Assembly (NCBI RefSeq): GCF_041435055.1 | Contig: NZ_CP108002.1 | Span: 5,704,001 to 5,768,000 of the forward strand | Length of the DNA: 64,000 bases | Origin: Streptomyces sp. NBC_00341 | GTDB lineage: Bacteria; Actinomycetota; Actinomycetes; Streptomycetales; Streptomycetaceae | Reading direction: 5' to 3' | Shown: one piece after another, positions 24,397 through 32,322 of the stretch | Position numbering within the stretch: position 1 is the stretch's first letter | How the letters are laid out: each line of letters opens with the position of its first letter | Notes under the pieces: model-generated | What the model saw: only the letters and a program-made list of their open reading frames with translations | The model's database searches: none | What the model was told of the DNA's origin: nothing | Made by a program: the position numbers and the translations under genes

Positions 24397-24651
24397 ATGG
24401 CGATGCAGCCCGAAGGGCACGAGATACCCCTGACGATCTTTACGGGACAAGCTTCAGGCACGGCGATGGCACTGGCTACCCGACGGTGGCACTGGTCGTA
24501 CGGAGACCGCTACTGGGTCTTGGAGACAGGAGTGACAGCCGCCCACAACGGGTCCGGGGAAGCAGACCTCGCACCCGTACCGGAAGCACCTGGGCACCGG
24601 GCGCCGGCCGACGACATCGTTACAGCAGGTGGTCGGCTTTCCCCGCCTTGA
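24397..24651 (+). CDS. Possible small hypothetical protein
   Basis: 84-residue frame with GAGAGGG upstream of ATG. The sequence starts MAMQPEGHEIPLTIFTGQAS and contains RRWHWSYGDRYWVLETGV. I recognise no family. It overlaps by about 30 bp the end of the convergent DUF397-like gene, which weakens the call. It may be a real accessory gene or chance. Confidence 0.3.
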   Translation: MAMQPEGHEIPLTIFTGQASGTAMALATRRWHWSYGDRYWVLETGVTAAHNGSGEADLAPVPEAPGHRAPADDIVTAGGRLSPP

Positions 24652-24811
24652 TGTCGCGGATCATCTGCTGGAGCGACTCGCGGCTGTCGGTGAGGAAGTG
24701 CTCCTCGGCGCCGAGGACCGCGATGAAGCCGTTGCCCTCCGAATCCGTTCCGAGCCTGAAGCAGTTGTTTCCCTCACCGCAGAAGGCCTCTTCCCAGTCG
24801 ATCTCTGACAT
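24620..24811 (-). CDS. DUF397-like small protein
   Basis: 63 residues: EEAFCGEGNNCFRLGTDSEG, then HFLTDSRESLQQMIRDIKAG. The pattern (N-C core, strand, closing helix) fits the BldB-like DUF397 group, though the usual VRDSKDP box is altered. It starts 12 bases after the XRE gene ends, so they form an operon. In Streptomyces such proteins pair with an XRE-DUF5753 regulator and are thought to modulate it, like an antitoxin or co-regulator. Confidence 0.65.
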   Translation of the reverse strand: MSEIDWEEAFCGEGNNCFRLGTDSEGNGFIAVLGAEEHFLTDSRESLQQMIRDIKAGKADHLL

Positions 24812-24823
24812 CTCGAACCGTCC

Positions 24824-25675
24824 TCAGAGTTGGCTTGCTATGGCGTGGATGAAATCTCGTGATTCGACGGAGGAGAGCGAAGCCCGCTCCATCCAGTCCA
24901 GATGCGCGCGGTACTTGGTCAGCTGCCCATCTGCGTGCATGAACTCAGGACCATGCGCTGAGTCGAGCTGAAGGGTGTCGAGCTGGGGTACGACGCCGTG
25001 GGCATAGAGGAGCGCGTGTCCGGCTCCCGGAAAGGCTCCACGGCTGATGGGAACCACGCGGATGTCGATGTGATCGCGCTCGGAGGCAACGCAGAGGTGG
25101 CGGAGCTGAGTCTGGGTGACCTGCCTCCCGCCGAACTGCATGCGTAGAGCGGCTTCATGGACGTACCCGATATAGGGGACAGGCGATTCGCGGTCGAGCA
25201 CCTGCTGTCTCTCCATCCGGTGGGCCACTCGCAGTTCGACCTCCAGTCGTGACAGCGCGGGCAGTACGGCGCCGAAGACCGCGCGGGCGTACGCGTCGGT
25301 GTGGAGCAGGCCGGGAAGGTGGACAGTCTGCGCGGTACGCAGTCGCGTCGCATGCCATTCGAGTTCCGCGATGTCCAGGAGTCCCGAAGGGAGCGTGCCC
25401 CGGTACTGTTCCCACCAGCCGCGTTCGCGCTGCTCCGCCATCTCCGCCAGGGCCTTGACGTAGGCGTCGTCGGCGCAGGAGTAATTGCAGGCGAGCGTCC
25501 GTACGCGAGCGGGTGCGACCGGGCGGACTCCGACCTCCATGTTGGAGACCTTCGTCCGGTCCACCCCAAGCAGGCCGGCCGCATAAGCAGTAGTTGCTTC
25601 GGCGGCGAGTCGCATCTTACGTAGCTCGGCTCCCAGCCGTCTCTGCCGCTCGGTGGGGGTTGAACTGCTGGGCAT
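24824..25675 (-). CDS. XRE regulator with DUF5753 (WhiJ/Scr1 type)
   Basis: 283 residues. N-terminal helix-turn-helix (LGAELRKMRLAAEATTAYAA, LLGVDRTKVSNMEVGVRPVA), then DUF5753: LLDIAELEWHATRLRTAQTV, HLPGLLHTDAYARAVF, and LRHLCVASERDHIDIRVVPI. ATG 25675 has AAGGGA upstream. The family controls development or antibiotic production together with a DUF397 partner. It is divergent from an ATP-binding protein gene, completing the WhiJ-like trio. Confidence 0.9.
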   Translation of the reverse strand: MPSSSTPTERQRRLGAELRKMRLAAEATTAYAAGLLGVDRTKVSNMEVGVRPVAPARVRTLACNYSCADDAYVKALAEMAEQRERGWWEQYRGTLPSGLLDIAELEWHATRLRTAQTVHLPGLLHTDAYARAVFGAVLPALSRLEVELRVAHRMERQQVLDRESPVPYIGYVHEAALRMQFGGRQVTQTQLRHLCVASERDHIDIRVVPISRGAFPGAGHALLYAHGVVPQLDTLQLDSAHGPEFMHADGQLTKYRAHLDWMERASLSSVESRDFIHAIASQL

Positions 25676-25990
25676 AGTTCCCTTCTTCCGCCGATGGTGG
25701 TGGACACAGTCTGTCTCTCCATGGGTGTGCCAGTCCAGAAGTTGAGAGGCAATTGCCTCCACTGTGGTGACACAGGTGCCACCCCCGCGCTACTTTAGGT
25801 AACGCACCGCTCACGCGCCGACGAGCAAGAAGTGCATCGCGCGGTCCTGCCCGAACCCTCCTTCCCTGGGAGGGGCGGTCCCGCGCCAGGGAGACAGGCC
25901 ACTGCTCGTCCGTCACCCGTAAGCCATTCGTGCGCACCCATGAGGAAGAGAGACACCGCCAACTCGCCACCCTTATCAGGGGAGTCAGCC

Positions 25991-26506
25991 ATGCACTCAT
26001 CTCCACTCACCGCACTCTGCCCGGCCGCCGCCGTCTCCGAGACGTGGACGCCGCCCTCCCCACGCCCATACCTGCGCCCGAAGGGACACGCCGGGAGCGG
26101 GGGCGAGCGCCGGCTCGCGCTGAGTCTCACCCTTCCCGGCGACTTGCGAAGCGCACGCATCGCCCGTGCGGCGGCTGTCGCCGCGCTGGAGACCCGCGGG
26201 CTCAACCCGTACGTCTGGCCGGTGACGTACGCGGTCACCGAACTCGTCTCTGTCGGCGCCGGAATGAGTCCAGGCCGGGAGCTCTACGTATCCCTGCGGC
26301 ACCGTGAGGACGCAGTCCGCCTCCTGGTCTGGGACCAGCACCGACACCACGCAGCACCCGATCTGGCCGCCGTCTGCGAGACGCGGCGCCGACGCGCGCT
26401 CTGGCTCCTCGCGGCGATCACAGACGATTGGGGAGGGGAGTGGGGTATGGGCGAGGCGCCGCAACCTCAGTGGGGCACCAAGTCATGGGTGATGTTGCCG
26501 CGTTGA
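25991..26506 (+). CDS. Degenerate HATPase-like (AbaA/RsbW-type) protein
   Basis: 171 residues. The layout is that of the small ATP-binding proteins of WhiJ-type clusters: LSLTLPGDLRSARIARAAAV, then YAVTELVSVGAGMSPG, then RLLVWDQHRHHAAPD. The N box lacks its Asn (TELVSVGAG instead of SELVTNAVRH) and the D-x-G box reads DQHRHH. ATP binding is therefore doubtful. AGGGGAG precedes the ATG. It is divergent from the XRE gene. It is probably a binding-only partner protein. Confidence 0.7.
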   Translation: MHSSPLTALCPAAAVSETWTPPSPRPYLRPKGHAGSGGERRLALSLTLPGDLRSARIARAAAVAALETRGLNPYVWPVTYAVTELVSVGAGMSPGRELYVSLRHREDAVRLLVWDQHRHHAAPDLAAVCETRRRRALWLLAAITDDWGGEWGMGEAPQPQWGTKSWVMLPR

Positions 26507-26746
26507 CGTTGTCCGTTGTGCCATGCCGTGGTCACATCGGCGCTGGGGAATCGGCCGCGTCCAACCACCGGCCGTCGGTGCACCGATCGCGGTTACGCGG
26601 CGGTCGGTGCCACCGGGAGCGCGGGCCGCCCGGAGGCGTCAGCCCGTCGGTCTGGCGCCGACTGGCGCGGTGAGGCCGGGCCGGACGGCGATGCCGGGCG
26701 CCATCAGCTTGACGCATGACGCATTACGCATCACGTGCGTGCTCCG

Positions 26747-26797
26747 GCCACCCGGTCCGTCCTGGACACCCCCGTGCCCCAGGACGGACCCGGTGGC
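26747..26797. terminator. Long hairpin terminator of the methyltransferase gene
   Basis: A 19-bp stem with one mismatch: GCCACCCGGTCCGTCCTGG at 26747-26765 pairs with 26779-26797 around a 13-nt loop. It lies just past the stop of the minus-strand methyltransferase gene. The adjoining 26711-26736 has three ACGCAT repeats. The rest of 26507-26746 shows nothing convincing. Confidence 0.7.
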
Positions 26798-26808
26798 CGG
26801 CCGTCCCG

Positions 26809-27624
26809 TCAGCGCTTTATGCCCACGCCCGCGAGCAGGCCGATCTCGGCATCCGCGGGCTCCGTGCCGTCGGCGGGGCCGACGGGCCGCCAGCGGTGGC
26901 AGCAGCGGAGGCCGGGCTCGATCACGTCGAGCCCGTCGAAGAAGCGGCCGATGTCCTTGTGCGAACGGAACTGCACGGGGGTCCCGGAGCTGGTGTAGAC
27001 CTCCGCGACCTTGTTCCAGGTGACGGGGTCGAAGTCGGGCGTGCAGTGGTTCATCGCGAGCGCGCTGCCGACCGGCAGCGCGCTGAGCAGCCGGCGGACG
27101 ATGTCGTACGGGTCGTTCGGCTCGGTGATGAAGTGCATGAGCGCGTTGAGGGAGAGGGCGATGGGCTGCTCGAAGTCCAGGACCTCCGACTCCCGCACGG
27201 CGTTCATCAACGCGTCGGGGTCCTTGACGTTGGCCTCGATATAGGTGGTGCGTCCCTGCGTCGTGCTGCGCATGAGGCGTTCCGCGTACTTGAGGACGAG
27301 GGGGTCGTTGTCCGCGTAGACGACCCGGGCCTCGGGCACCACCGACTGCGCGACCTGGTGCAGGTTGGGCTCGGTCGGGATGCCGGTGCCGATGTCGAGC
27401 CACTGGCGGATGCCGTGCTCCTGCGCCAGGACCCGGGTGGCACGGTGCATGAACGCCCGGTTCTCGCGGGCGGTCACGAAGAGGCCGGGGTGGGCCTCCG
27501 CGGCGACCAGGGCCGCCTCCTTGTCTATCTCGAAGTGGTCCTTGCCGCCGAGGAAGTAGTCGTACATCCGGGCCGAGTGCGGCCTGCTCGTGTCGAGATC
27601 CCGGCCGGCCTGCCTGGTGGTCAT
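26809..27624 (-). CDS. DUF574-family SAM-dependent methyltransferase
   Basis: 271 residues. Typical features of the actinobacterial S-adenosyl methyltransferase group: SRPHSARMYDYFLGGKDHFE near the start, motif I WLDIGTGIPTEPNLHQVAQ, RVVYADNDPLVLKYAERL, and FFDGLDVIEPGL. Start MTTRQAG with AAGGGGAG upstream. Many copies occur next to WhiJ-type regulators in Streptomyces. The substrate is unknown. It stands between the two WhiJ/Scr1 clusters, upstream of neither on the same transcript for certain; an 80-bp gap separates it from the DUF397 gene. Confidence 0.88.
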   Translation of the reverse strand: MTTRQAGRDLDTSRPHSARMYDYFLGGKDHFEIDKEAALVAAEAHPGLFVTARENRAFMHRATRVLAQEHGIRQWLDIGTGIPTEPNLHQVAQSVVPEARVVYADNDPLVLKYAERLMRSTTQGRTTYIEANVKDPDALMNAVRESEVLDFEQPIALSLNALMHFITEPNDPYDIVRRLLSALPVGSALAMNHCTPDFDPVTWNKVAEVYTSSGTPVQFRSHKDIGRFFDGLDVIEPGLRCCHRWRPVGPADGTEPADAEIGLLAGVGIKR

Positions 27625-27706
27625 GTGCTCCCCTTCGTACATGTGTCTGTCAGCCCGCAGGCCGGGGACGGGACCGGTGTCGCCGTCCCTTCCGTCCGCC
27701 GCCGGT

Positions 27707-27958
27707 TCACCCGGCGGCCAGGTGATCGGCCATGCCCTCTTTGACCCCGCGGAGGAACGCGGCGATCTCCTCGGGCGCGTAGATCAGCGCCGGTCCGGCC
27801 GGGTCGGTCGACTGCCGTACGGCGACCCGGCCGTCGGCGAGCTTCTTCGTCTCGACGCACTGACCGCCGTTCGGCCCGCTCCAGGGACGCTCCCAGCCCT
27901 GTTCGCCCAGGTCGCGGGCCGACATTCCGTTGTAGACGCACTTGTCGGTGATCGTCAC
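27707..27958 (-). CDS. DUF397 protein (BldB-like)
   Basis: 83 residues with clear DUF397 pattern: ERPWSGPNGGQCVETKKLAD, GRVAVRQSTDPAGPALIYAP, then EEIAAFLRGVKEG. Its start overlaps the XRE gene stop by four bases, so translation is coupled. It is expected to bind and modulate that regulator. Confidence 0.9.
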   Translation of the reverse strand: MTITDKCVYNGMSARDLGEQGWERPWSGPNGGQCVETKKLADGRVAVRQSTDPAGPALIYAPEEIAAFLRGVKEGMADHLAAG

Positions 27959-28821
27959 GAGTACTCCTTGCGCATGCGGTTCAAGAGCGCTCTGCTGTCC
28001 TCGGACGACGTCAGCAGCGCCATACGGGAATGCGCCTCAAGATGGGCGACGACGTCCACCCGTTGGTCCAGGTAGACGGAGGCGGACAGGATTTCGCTGT
28101 AGACGATGTCCGGCAGCTCGGGTTCCGCGAACCGGAAGTATGTGAACGGGGCACACGCGCCGGAGTGCGCACCCGCGTCGAACGACACGACGTCGAGGCT
28201 GACATGGGGGAGTTCGGACACGTCCAGGAGCCGTTCGATCTGCTCCCGCATGATGTCGGCGCTGCCTACCGTCCGGTGCAGGACGGCCTCCTCCATGACC
28301 ACCCACAGCGTGGGGGCGTCCTCCCGCTCCAGCAGGCCCTGGCGGCGCAGCCGGAGCTCGACGCGGCGGGTCAGCTCCTCGTCGCTGCCGTTCGGCAGCC
28401 CGCCGCGCAGCACCGCACGGGCGTAGTCGTGGGTCTGCAGGAGGCCGGTCACGTACTGGGGTTCATACGTGCGCAGGGTCTGGGCGCCGGTCTCCAGGCT
28501 GACGTAGGCGGTGAACCAGCTGGGCACGGCGTCGCGGTAGGAGTGCCACCAGCCGGGCTCGTTGGCCTGCTCGGCCAGGTCGACGAACTCGTCTATCTCC
28601 TGGCGGTCCGCACCGAAGGTCTCCAGGAGCTTCTCCACGTAGAGAGGCTTCAGCGCGACCTCGGCCTTCTCCAGCCGGCGGATCGTCAGGGGTGTCACGC
28701 GCAGTGCCTTCGCCGCGTCCTCCAGCGAGGCCCCGGCCGCGAGCCGCATGTCCTGCAGCCGGCGTCCGAGGATCATGCGCAGGACTGTCGGCGCGCTGGT
28801 GCCGGATCGGCTTTCGCTCAC
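27955..28821 (-). CDS. XRE regulator with DUF5753 (second WhiJ/Scr1 cluster)
   Basis: 288 residues from GTG 28821, which has AGGAGG 6 bp upstream; a TTG at 28827 is less likely. HTH: LGRRLQDMRLAAGASLEDAA, KALRVTPLTIRRLEKAEVAL. DUF5753: RTYEPQYVTGLLQTHDYARA, VVMEEAVLHRTVGSADIM, and LPHVSLDVVSFDAGAHSG. Its 3' end overlaps the DUF397 gene. It is divergent from an intact ATP-binding protein gene, giving the complete WhiJ-like set. Confidence 0.9.
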   Translation of the reverse strand: MSESRSGTSAPTVLRMILGRRLQDMRLAAGASLEDAAKALRVTPLTIRRLEKAEVALKPLYVEKLLETFGADRQEIDEFVDLAEQANEPGWWHSYRDAVPSWFTAYVSLETGAQTLRTYEPQYVTGLLQTHDYARAVLRGGLPNGSDEELTRRVELRLRRQGLLEREDAPTLWVVMEEAVLHRTVGSADIMREQIERLLDVSELPHVSLDVVSFDAGAHSGACAPFTYFRFAEPELPDIVYSEILSASVYLDQRVDVVAHLEAHSRMALLTSSEDSRALLNRMRKEYS

Positions 28822-28934
28822 GCCCAACCTCCTGAGGATTCATCAACAACACCATTCTGACAGTGGCTTGATGACGACGCCAGGGTGATACCCGCGCTGC
28901 TGAAATTATCAGGGAGTCGGTTGCAGCGTGCGTG

Positions 28935-28954
28935 CTATCACGCGATAGTTGACA
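28935..28954. promoter_or_regulatory. Possible operator in the second WhiJ-type cluster
   Basis: Inverted repeat CTATC-ACGC-GATAG followed directly by TTGACA in the region between the divergent XRE and ATP-binding genes. No matching -10 was found. The following 29030-29110 holds two imperfect copies of a 24-bp GC-rich unit (CCCCACCGCAGGGGGCCCGC). The role is a guess. Confidence 0.35.
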
Positions 28955-29157
28955 TGTGAGTGGTCAAGTCGCAGCTCTGGCACAGCATCCGGTCCGTACG
29001 GGACACGTGATGCCGATGCCGTCGTCGTCGGCACCCCACCGCAGGGGGCCCGCCCCGGCCCCCCATCGCAGGGGCCCCGCCGCCTCTCGCTCCTCGGGCC
29101 GCGGCCCGCACCCCCATACCGCGCCTGCCCCCCGCACGGCACTGGAAGGCGACACCT

Positions 29158-29622
29158 GTGAGTCTGCACACGTCCTCGGCCCCCGCCCCGCCCGCGACCT
29201 CCGTCTTAGCCGCGACGGTGCCCTGTCGGGAGTACTGGTTCGGCCTGCCCGCCCTGCGCACCAGCGCGAGATCCGCCCGCGACACCGTGCGGGACCGGCT
29301 CCGTGCCTGGAAGGTGCCCGGCGACACGTGCTGCGACGCGGTGCTGCTGGTCTCCGAGCTGATCACGAACGCGGTACTGCACACCGACAGCGGTCATGTC
29401 CTGTGCGGGCTCACGCTGACCGGCGACGAGCGGCGCCTGCGTATCGAACTCCACGACGAGGGCCGCACTCCGGTCCGCCCGTCCGGTCACCTCGCAGGGC
29501 CGGACGAGGAGAGCGGACGGGGCCTGCTCCTCGTACGTCAACTCGCGGACCGCTGGGGCTCCGCACGTTCGGCGCGCGCCGAAGGCAAGGTCGTCTGGGT
29601 GGAGTTGGCGGCCAACCCCTGA
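29158..29622 (+). CDS. ATP-binding protein, RsbW/HATPase_c type
   Basis: 154 residues with an intact GHKL ATPase pattern: CDAVLLVSELITNAVLHTDS (N box with Asn), IELHDEGRTPVRPS (G1) and ESGRGLLLVRQLADRWG (G2). GTG start with GGAAGG upstream. It is divergent from XRE-DUF397. In WhiJ-type loci such proteins are the third member; they may act as kinases of anti-sigma type or as partner proteins. It contrasts with the degenerate copy at 26 kb. Confidence 0.88.
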   Translation: MSLHTSSAPAPPATSVLAATVPCREYWFGLPALRTSARSARDTVRDRLRAWKVPGDTCCDAVLLVSELITNAVLHTDSGHVLCGLTLTGDERRLRIELHDEGRTPVRPSGHLAGPDEESGRGLLLVRQLADRWGSARSARAEGKVVWVELAANP

Positions 29623-29713
29623 GGCCACGGGTACCGGCACGGCACAGCCCCCGCTACGCCCCCTGTGCGCGGCGAGGAATCCCCGTTCCTCGATGCATCG
29701 ACAGAAGGCACCC

Positions 29714-30094
29714 ATGACCCCCCACGGTGAAACCGCGACTCCTGTAGTGCTGTACGTGTGCGCCGACCGGGCCCCCCGCGCCCCCGGTGCGGCCACGCAG
29801 CGCGCCCGGACGGAGGGGCACGCGTTCGCCCGGGAACGCGGGCTGACGATCTCCGAGGTCGTCACCGACACCTACGGCGAGCCCGATCCGGCCCAGCGCA
29901 GAGGGTGGCGGCGGGTGAGACAACTGGTGAGAACCGGCCATGTCACCGAGGTGCTCGTCCGCTGGCCCAGCGCCATCGCCCCGGAGTCCGCGCCCGAATT
30001 GCGCCGCCGCGAGACCGCCTGGCTCCAGGACCGGGGCGTGCGCGTCCGCTACACCTGGGCGCCCTTGTCGTCGAAGAGCGAAGACACCCGCTGA
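29714..30094 (+). CDS. Short resolvase/recombinase-like protein
   Basis: 126 residues. The opening VVLYVCADRAPRAPGAATQR, then EGHAFARERGLTISEVVTDT and LVRTGHVTEVLVRWPSAIAP, follows the order of a serine-recombinase catalytic domain (strand, helix, DRLAR-like region). The catalytic Ser context is not present, nor a DNA-binding domain. It may be a non-catalytic homologue that survives as a small protein in Streptomyces, or a truncated relic. It starts 91 bp after the ATP-binding gene. Confidence 0.5.
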   Translation: MTPHGETATPVVLYVCADRAPRAPGAATQRARTEGHAFARERGLTISEVVTDTYGEPDPAQRRGWRRVRQLVRTGHVTEVLVRWPSAIAPESAPELRRRETAWLQDRGVRVRYTWAPLSSKSEDTR

Positions 30095-30126
30095 CCCGCG
30101 CGGTTGACCCGCCCCGCCGCGAGGGC

Positions 30127-30510
30127 TCAGGAAGTCGTCGCGGCTCGGTCGGACTCGCTGCGCAGGACGCAGAACTCATTGCCCTCGGGGTCGGCCAGGA
30201 CGGCCCAGCCCGCACCGCCGGGTTCCCTGCGGTCGGTGACCAGGGTGGCTCCCAGGGCCAGCAGCCGTTCGGTCTCCTCCTCGCGCGAGGTCGTCGGGCG
30301 CAGGCACAGGTGGATCCGGTTCTTGGCCGTCTTCGGCTCCGGCACCTGGTTGAAGTGCAGCAGCGGGCCCTCCGGGAGCATCACCTGGATCTCCCGGTCG
30401 CCCGGTCCGTCCTGCGGGTGCAGCGGGCAGCCGGTCACCTCACTCCAGAAACAAGCCAGTTCATAGGCGTCCGAGCAGTCGATCGCGACGTTCTGTACTA
30501 CCGAGACCAT
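30127..30510 (-). CDS. VOC superfamily (glyoxalase-like) protein
   Basis: 127 residues. Two beta-alpha-beta-beta-beta modules: NVAIDCSDAYELACFWSEVT with LHFNQVPEPK, then NRIHLCLRPT and LADPEGNEFCVLRSE. The metal-ligand His/Glu pattern is present in the second half. The substrate is unknown; such proteins include dioxygenases and resistance proteins. Three 28-bp tandem repeats sit directly upstream of its ATG. Confidence 0.85.
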   Translation of the reverse strand: MVSVVQNVAIDCSDAYELACFWSEVTGCPLHPQDGPGDREIQVMLPEGPLLHFNQVPEPKTAKNRIHLCLRPTTSREEETERLLALGATLVTDRREPGGAGWAVLADPEGNEFCVLRSESDRAATTS

Positions 30511-30516
30511 GCCCGT

Positions 30517-30599
30517 CAGCCTGCCTGAGCTCAGCCCGGTACGCCAGCCTGCCTGAGGTCAGCCCGGTACGCCACCTGCCTGAGCGCAGCCCGCTCCGC
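30517..30599. repeat. Three tandem 28-bp repeats upstream of the VOC gene
   Basis: Units at 30517-30544, 30545-30572 and 30573-30599. Each reads CAGCCTGCCTGAGCTCAGCC and then CGGTACGC, with small changes; the third is 27 bp and more diverged. They fall in the presumed 5' leader of the VOC gene. The rest of 30600-30884 shows nothing recognisable. Confidence 0.85.
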
Positions 30600-30884
30600 C
30601 GGCCGTGGCGGGCGCGTTGACAGGTGTCCTGCGGATACGTGTAATGGACGCGGTGTCGCGTGACGCCGGCCAAAGAGCAGTGGGCCGGCCGGTGATCGGG
30701 CGAGCACCCTTCACTCAGGGGTCCGTCATGAGTTCACACTCCGCGCCCTGCACCTGATCGAACGCCACCGCACCCCTGCAGCAGCAGAGGCTGTGCGGTC
30801 GCTTCGTCCTGGGCACGTCACCACACCACACGCCATGACCGCAGTCACTGCGGAATCACTGAAGCTCCGGAGTCACACATCCGT

Positions 30885-31811
30885 ATGCCCACGTCCTTCA
30901 ATGAAACGATCATCGAGGAGTTCCGCGCCAACGGGGGCAAGGTCGGCGGCCCCTTCGAAGGCGGCGACCTCCTCCTCCTGACGACCACCGGCGCCAGGTC
31001 CGGGACCGAGCGGACCACCCCGCTCGGCTACGTCCGGCACGGCGAGCTGATCCTGCTCATCGGCTCCGGCCTCGGCGCGCCGAGCCACCCCGGCTGGTAC
31101 CACAACCTGCTCGCGCACCCGGTGGTCCGGGTGGAGATCGGGACCAGCACCTTCCAGGCCCTCGCGGTCCCCGCCGAGGGGGACCGGCGCGACGAACTGT
31201 TCGCGCACGCGGTGAGGCGCGCCCCCGGTTACGGCGACTACCAGGCGCGGACGGAGCGGGTGCTGCCCGTCGTCGTACTGGAGCGCGCCGACCCCGACGG
31301 GTGGGTGCCCGGTGAGGTCCGCACCCTGGCCGACAAGGTCATGGAGGTCCACACCTGGCTGCGCGGCCAGGTGCGGCAGGTGGCGGCGGAGGCGGACGCC
31401 CACTTCGCCGGGCGCGCGGACCCTCGCGGACCGGGCGGGCCGCCGGCCCCGAGCCTCGGGCTGCAGATCAGGCAGCGCTGCCTGGCCTTCTGCCAGGCCC
31501 TGGAGTTCCACCACACCAGCGAGGACGGGCACCTGTTCCCCGGCATCGCGCGGTACCACCCCGATCTGGGGAACACCTTCGCCCGGCTGGACGACGAACA
31601 CCGCGCCGTCGCCCGGATCCAGGCGGCGCTCGCGGAGTTGCTCGCCGGCATCGCGATCGCGGAACCTGTTCGTTTCCGGGCCGAGTTGGCGCGGATGTCG
31701 GCGGAGCTGAACGCGCACCTCGACTACGAGGAGGAGACGATCGTCCCCCTGCTGGCCGACGTGCCCTGGCCGCCCGCCCCTCCCGCGAACGCGGCCACCG
31801 GTCCGAGCTGA
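30885..31811 (+). CDS. DDN/F420-type deazaflavin oxidoreductase fused to hemerythrin
   Basis: 308 residues. Residues 1-135 match the DDN nitroreductase family: LLLLTTTGARSGTERTTPLG, GAPSHPGWYHNLLAHPVVRV, and VLPVVVLERAD. Residues about 150-300 are a hemerythrin HHE domain: VMEVHTWLRGQ, EFHHTSEDGHLFPGIARYH, LDDEHRAVARIQ, and HLDYEEETIVPLL, which supply His/Glu ligands for a di-iron oxygen site. The first half uses F420 in the cytoplasm. Together this suggests redox chemistry coupled to O2 or NO sensing. ATG start with a distant GGAG. Confidence 0.88.
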   Translation: MPTSFNETIIEEFRANGGKVGGPFEGGDLLLLTTTGARSGTERTTPLGYVRHGELILLIGSGLGAPSHPGWYHNLLAHPVVRVEIGTSTFQALAVPAEGDRRDELFAHAVRRAPGYGDYQARTERVLPVVVLERADPDGWVPGEVRTLADKVMEVHTWLRGQVRQVAAEADAHFAGRADPRGPGGPPAPSLGLQIRQRCLAFCQALEFHHTSEDGHLFPGIARYHPDLGNTFARLDDEHRAVARIQAALAELLAGIAIAEPVRFRAELARMSAELNAHLDYEEETIVPLLADVPWPPAPPANAATGPS

Positions 31812-31989
31812 CCTGAGCCGGGGCCGCTCGTTCGGCTCGGGCCGGTAGGTTCCGGCTCGGGCCGGTAGGTCAGTCCGGCGCGGCCGGGGTCCGCTGCCGC
31901 ACCAGCGGCAGGTGCACCTCGTCGACGATCTCGACGAGGACGTCGTCCGGTGCGGCCGGATACCGGGGCGCGGGGCACGGAGACCGGGG

Positions 31990-32322
31990 CGCGGAGGGGC
32001 TGGAGATCGTCGAGTACGACAAGGACGGCCGCCCCGTCCGGCTGAACGGCGAGTACACCCGCGACGAGGCCGGTCAGGCCGCCTACCTGCGCGAGCTGCT
32101 GGAGGTCTTCGAGGCCGGGGGCGTCGACAGCGCCCTCGTGTTCACCTTCGCGCTCTACGACCATGTGCACCGCCCCGACGGCAGTCCCCGGGGCGACCTG
32201 GGTCTGGCCGGCTACGGCATCGTCAAGGTGTACGAAGACCGCCTCGACGCCACCGGTCCCCTGCTGCCGTGGGAGCCGAGGCCGCGTTCACCGCCGTCGC
32301 GGACCACTACCGGGAGCGCTGA
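31990..32322 (+). pseudogene. C-terminal fragment of a glycosidase-like conserved protein, frameshifted
   Basis: An open stretch encodes LEIVEYDKDGRPVRLNGEY, then SALVFTFALYDHVHRPDG and GLAGYGIVKVYEDRLDATG. After LLPWEP the frame shifts by one base and continues as AAFTAVADHYRER to a stop. It looks like the last third of a TIM-barrel protein common in Streptomyces, with its N-terminal part gone. The junction near 31970-31990 carries repeated ACCGGGGCGCGG. Its end overlaps the 3' end of the MmyB-like gene. A relic. Confidence 0.6.
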
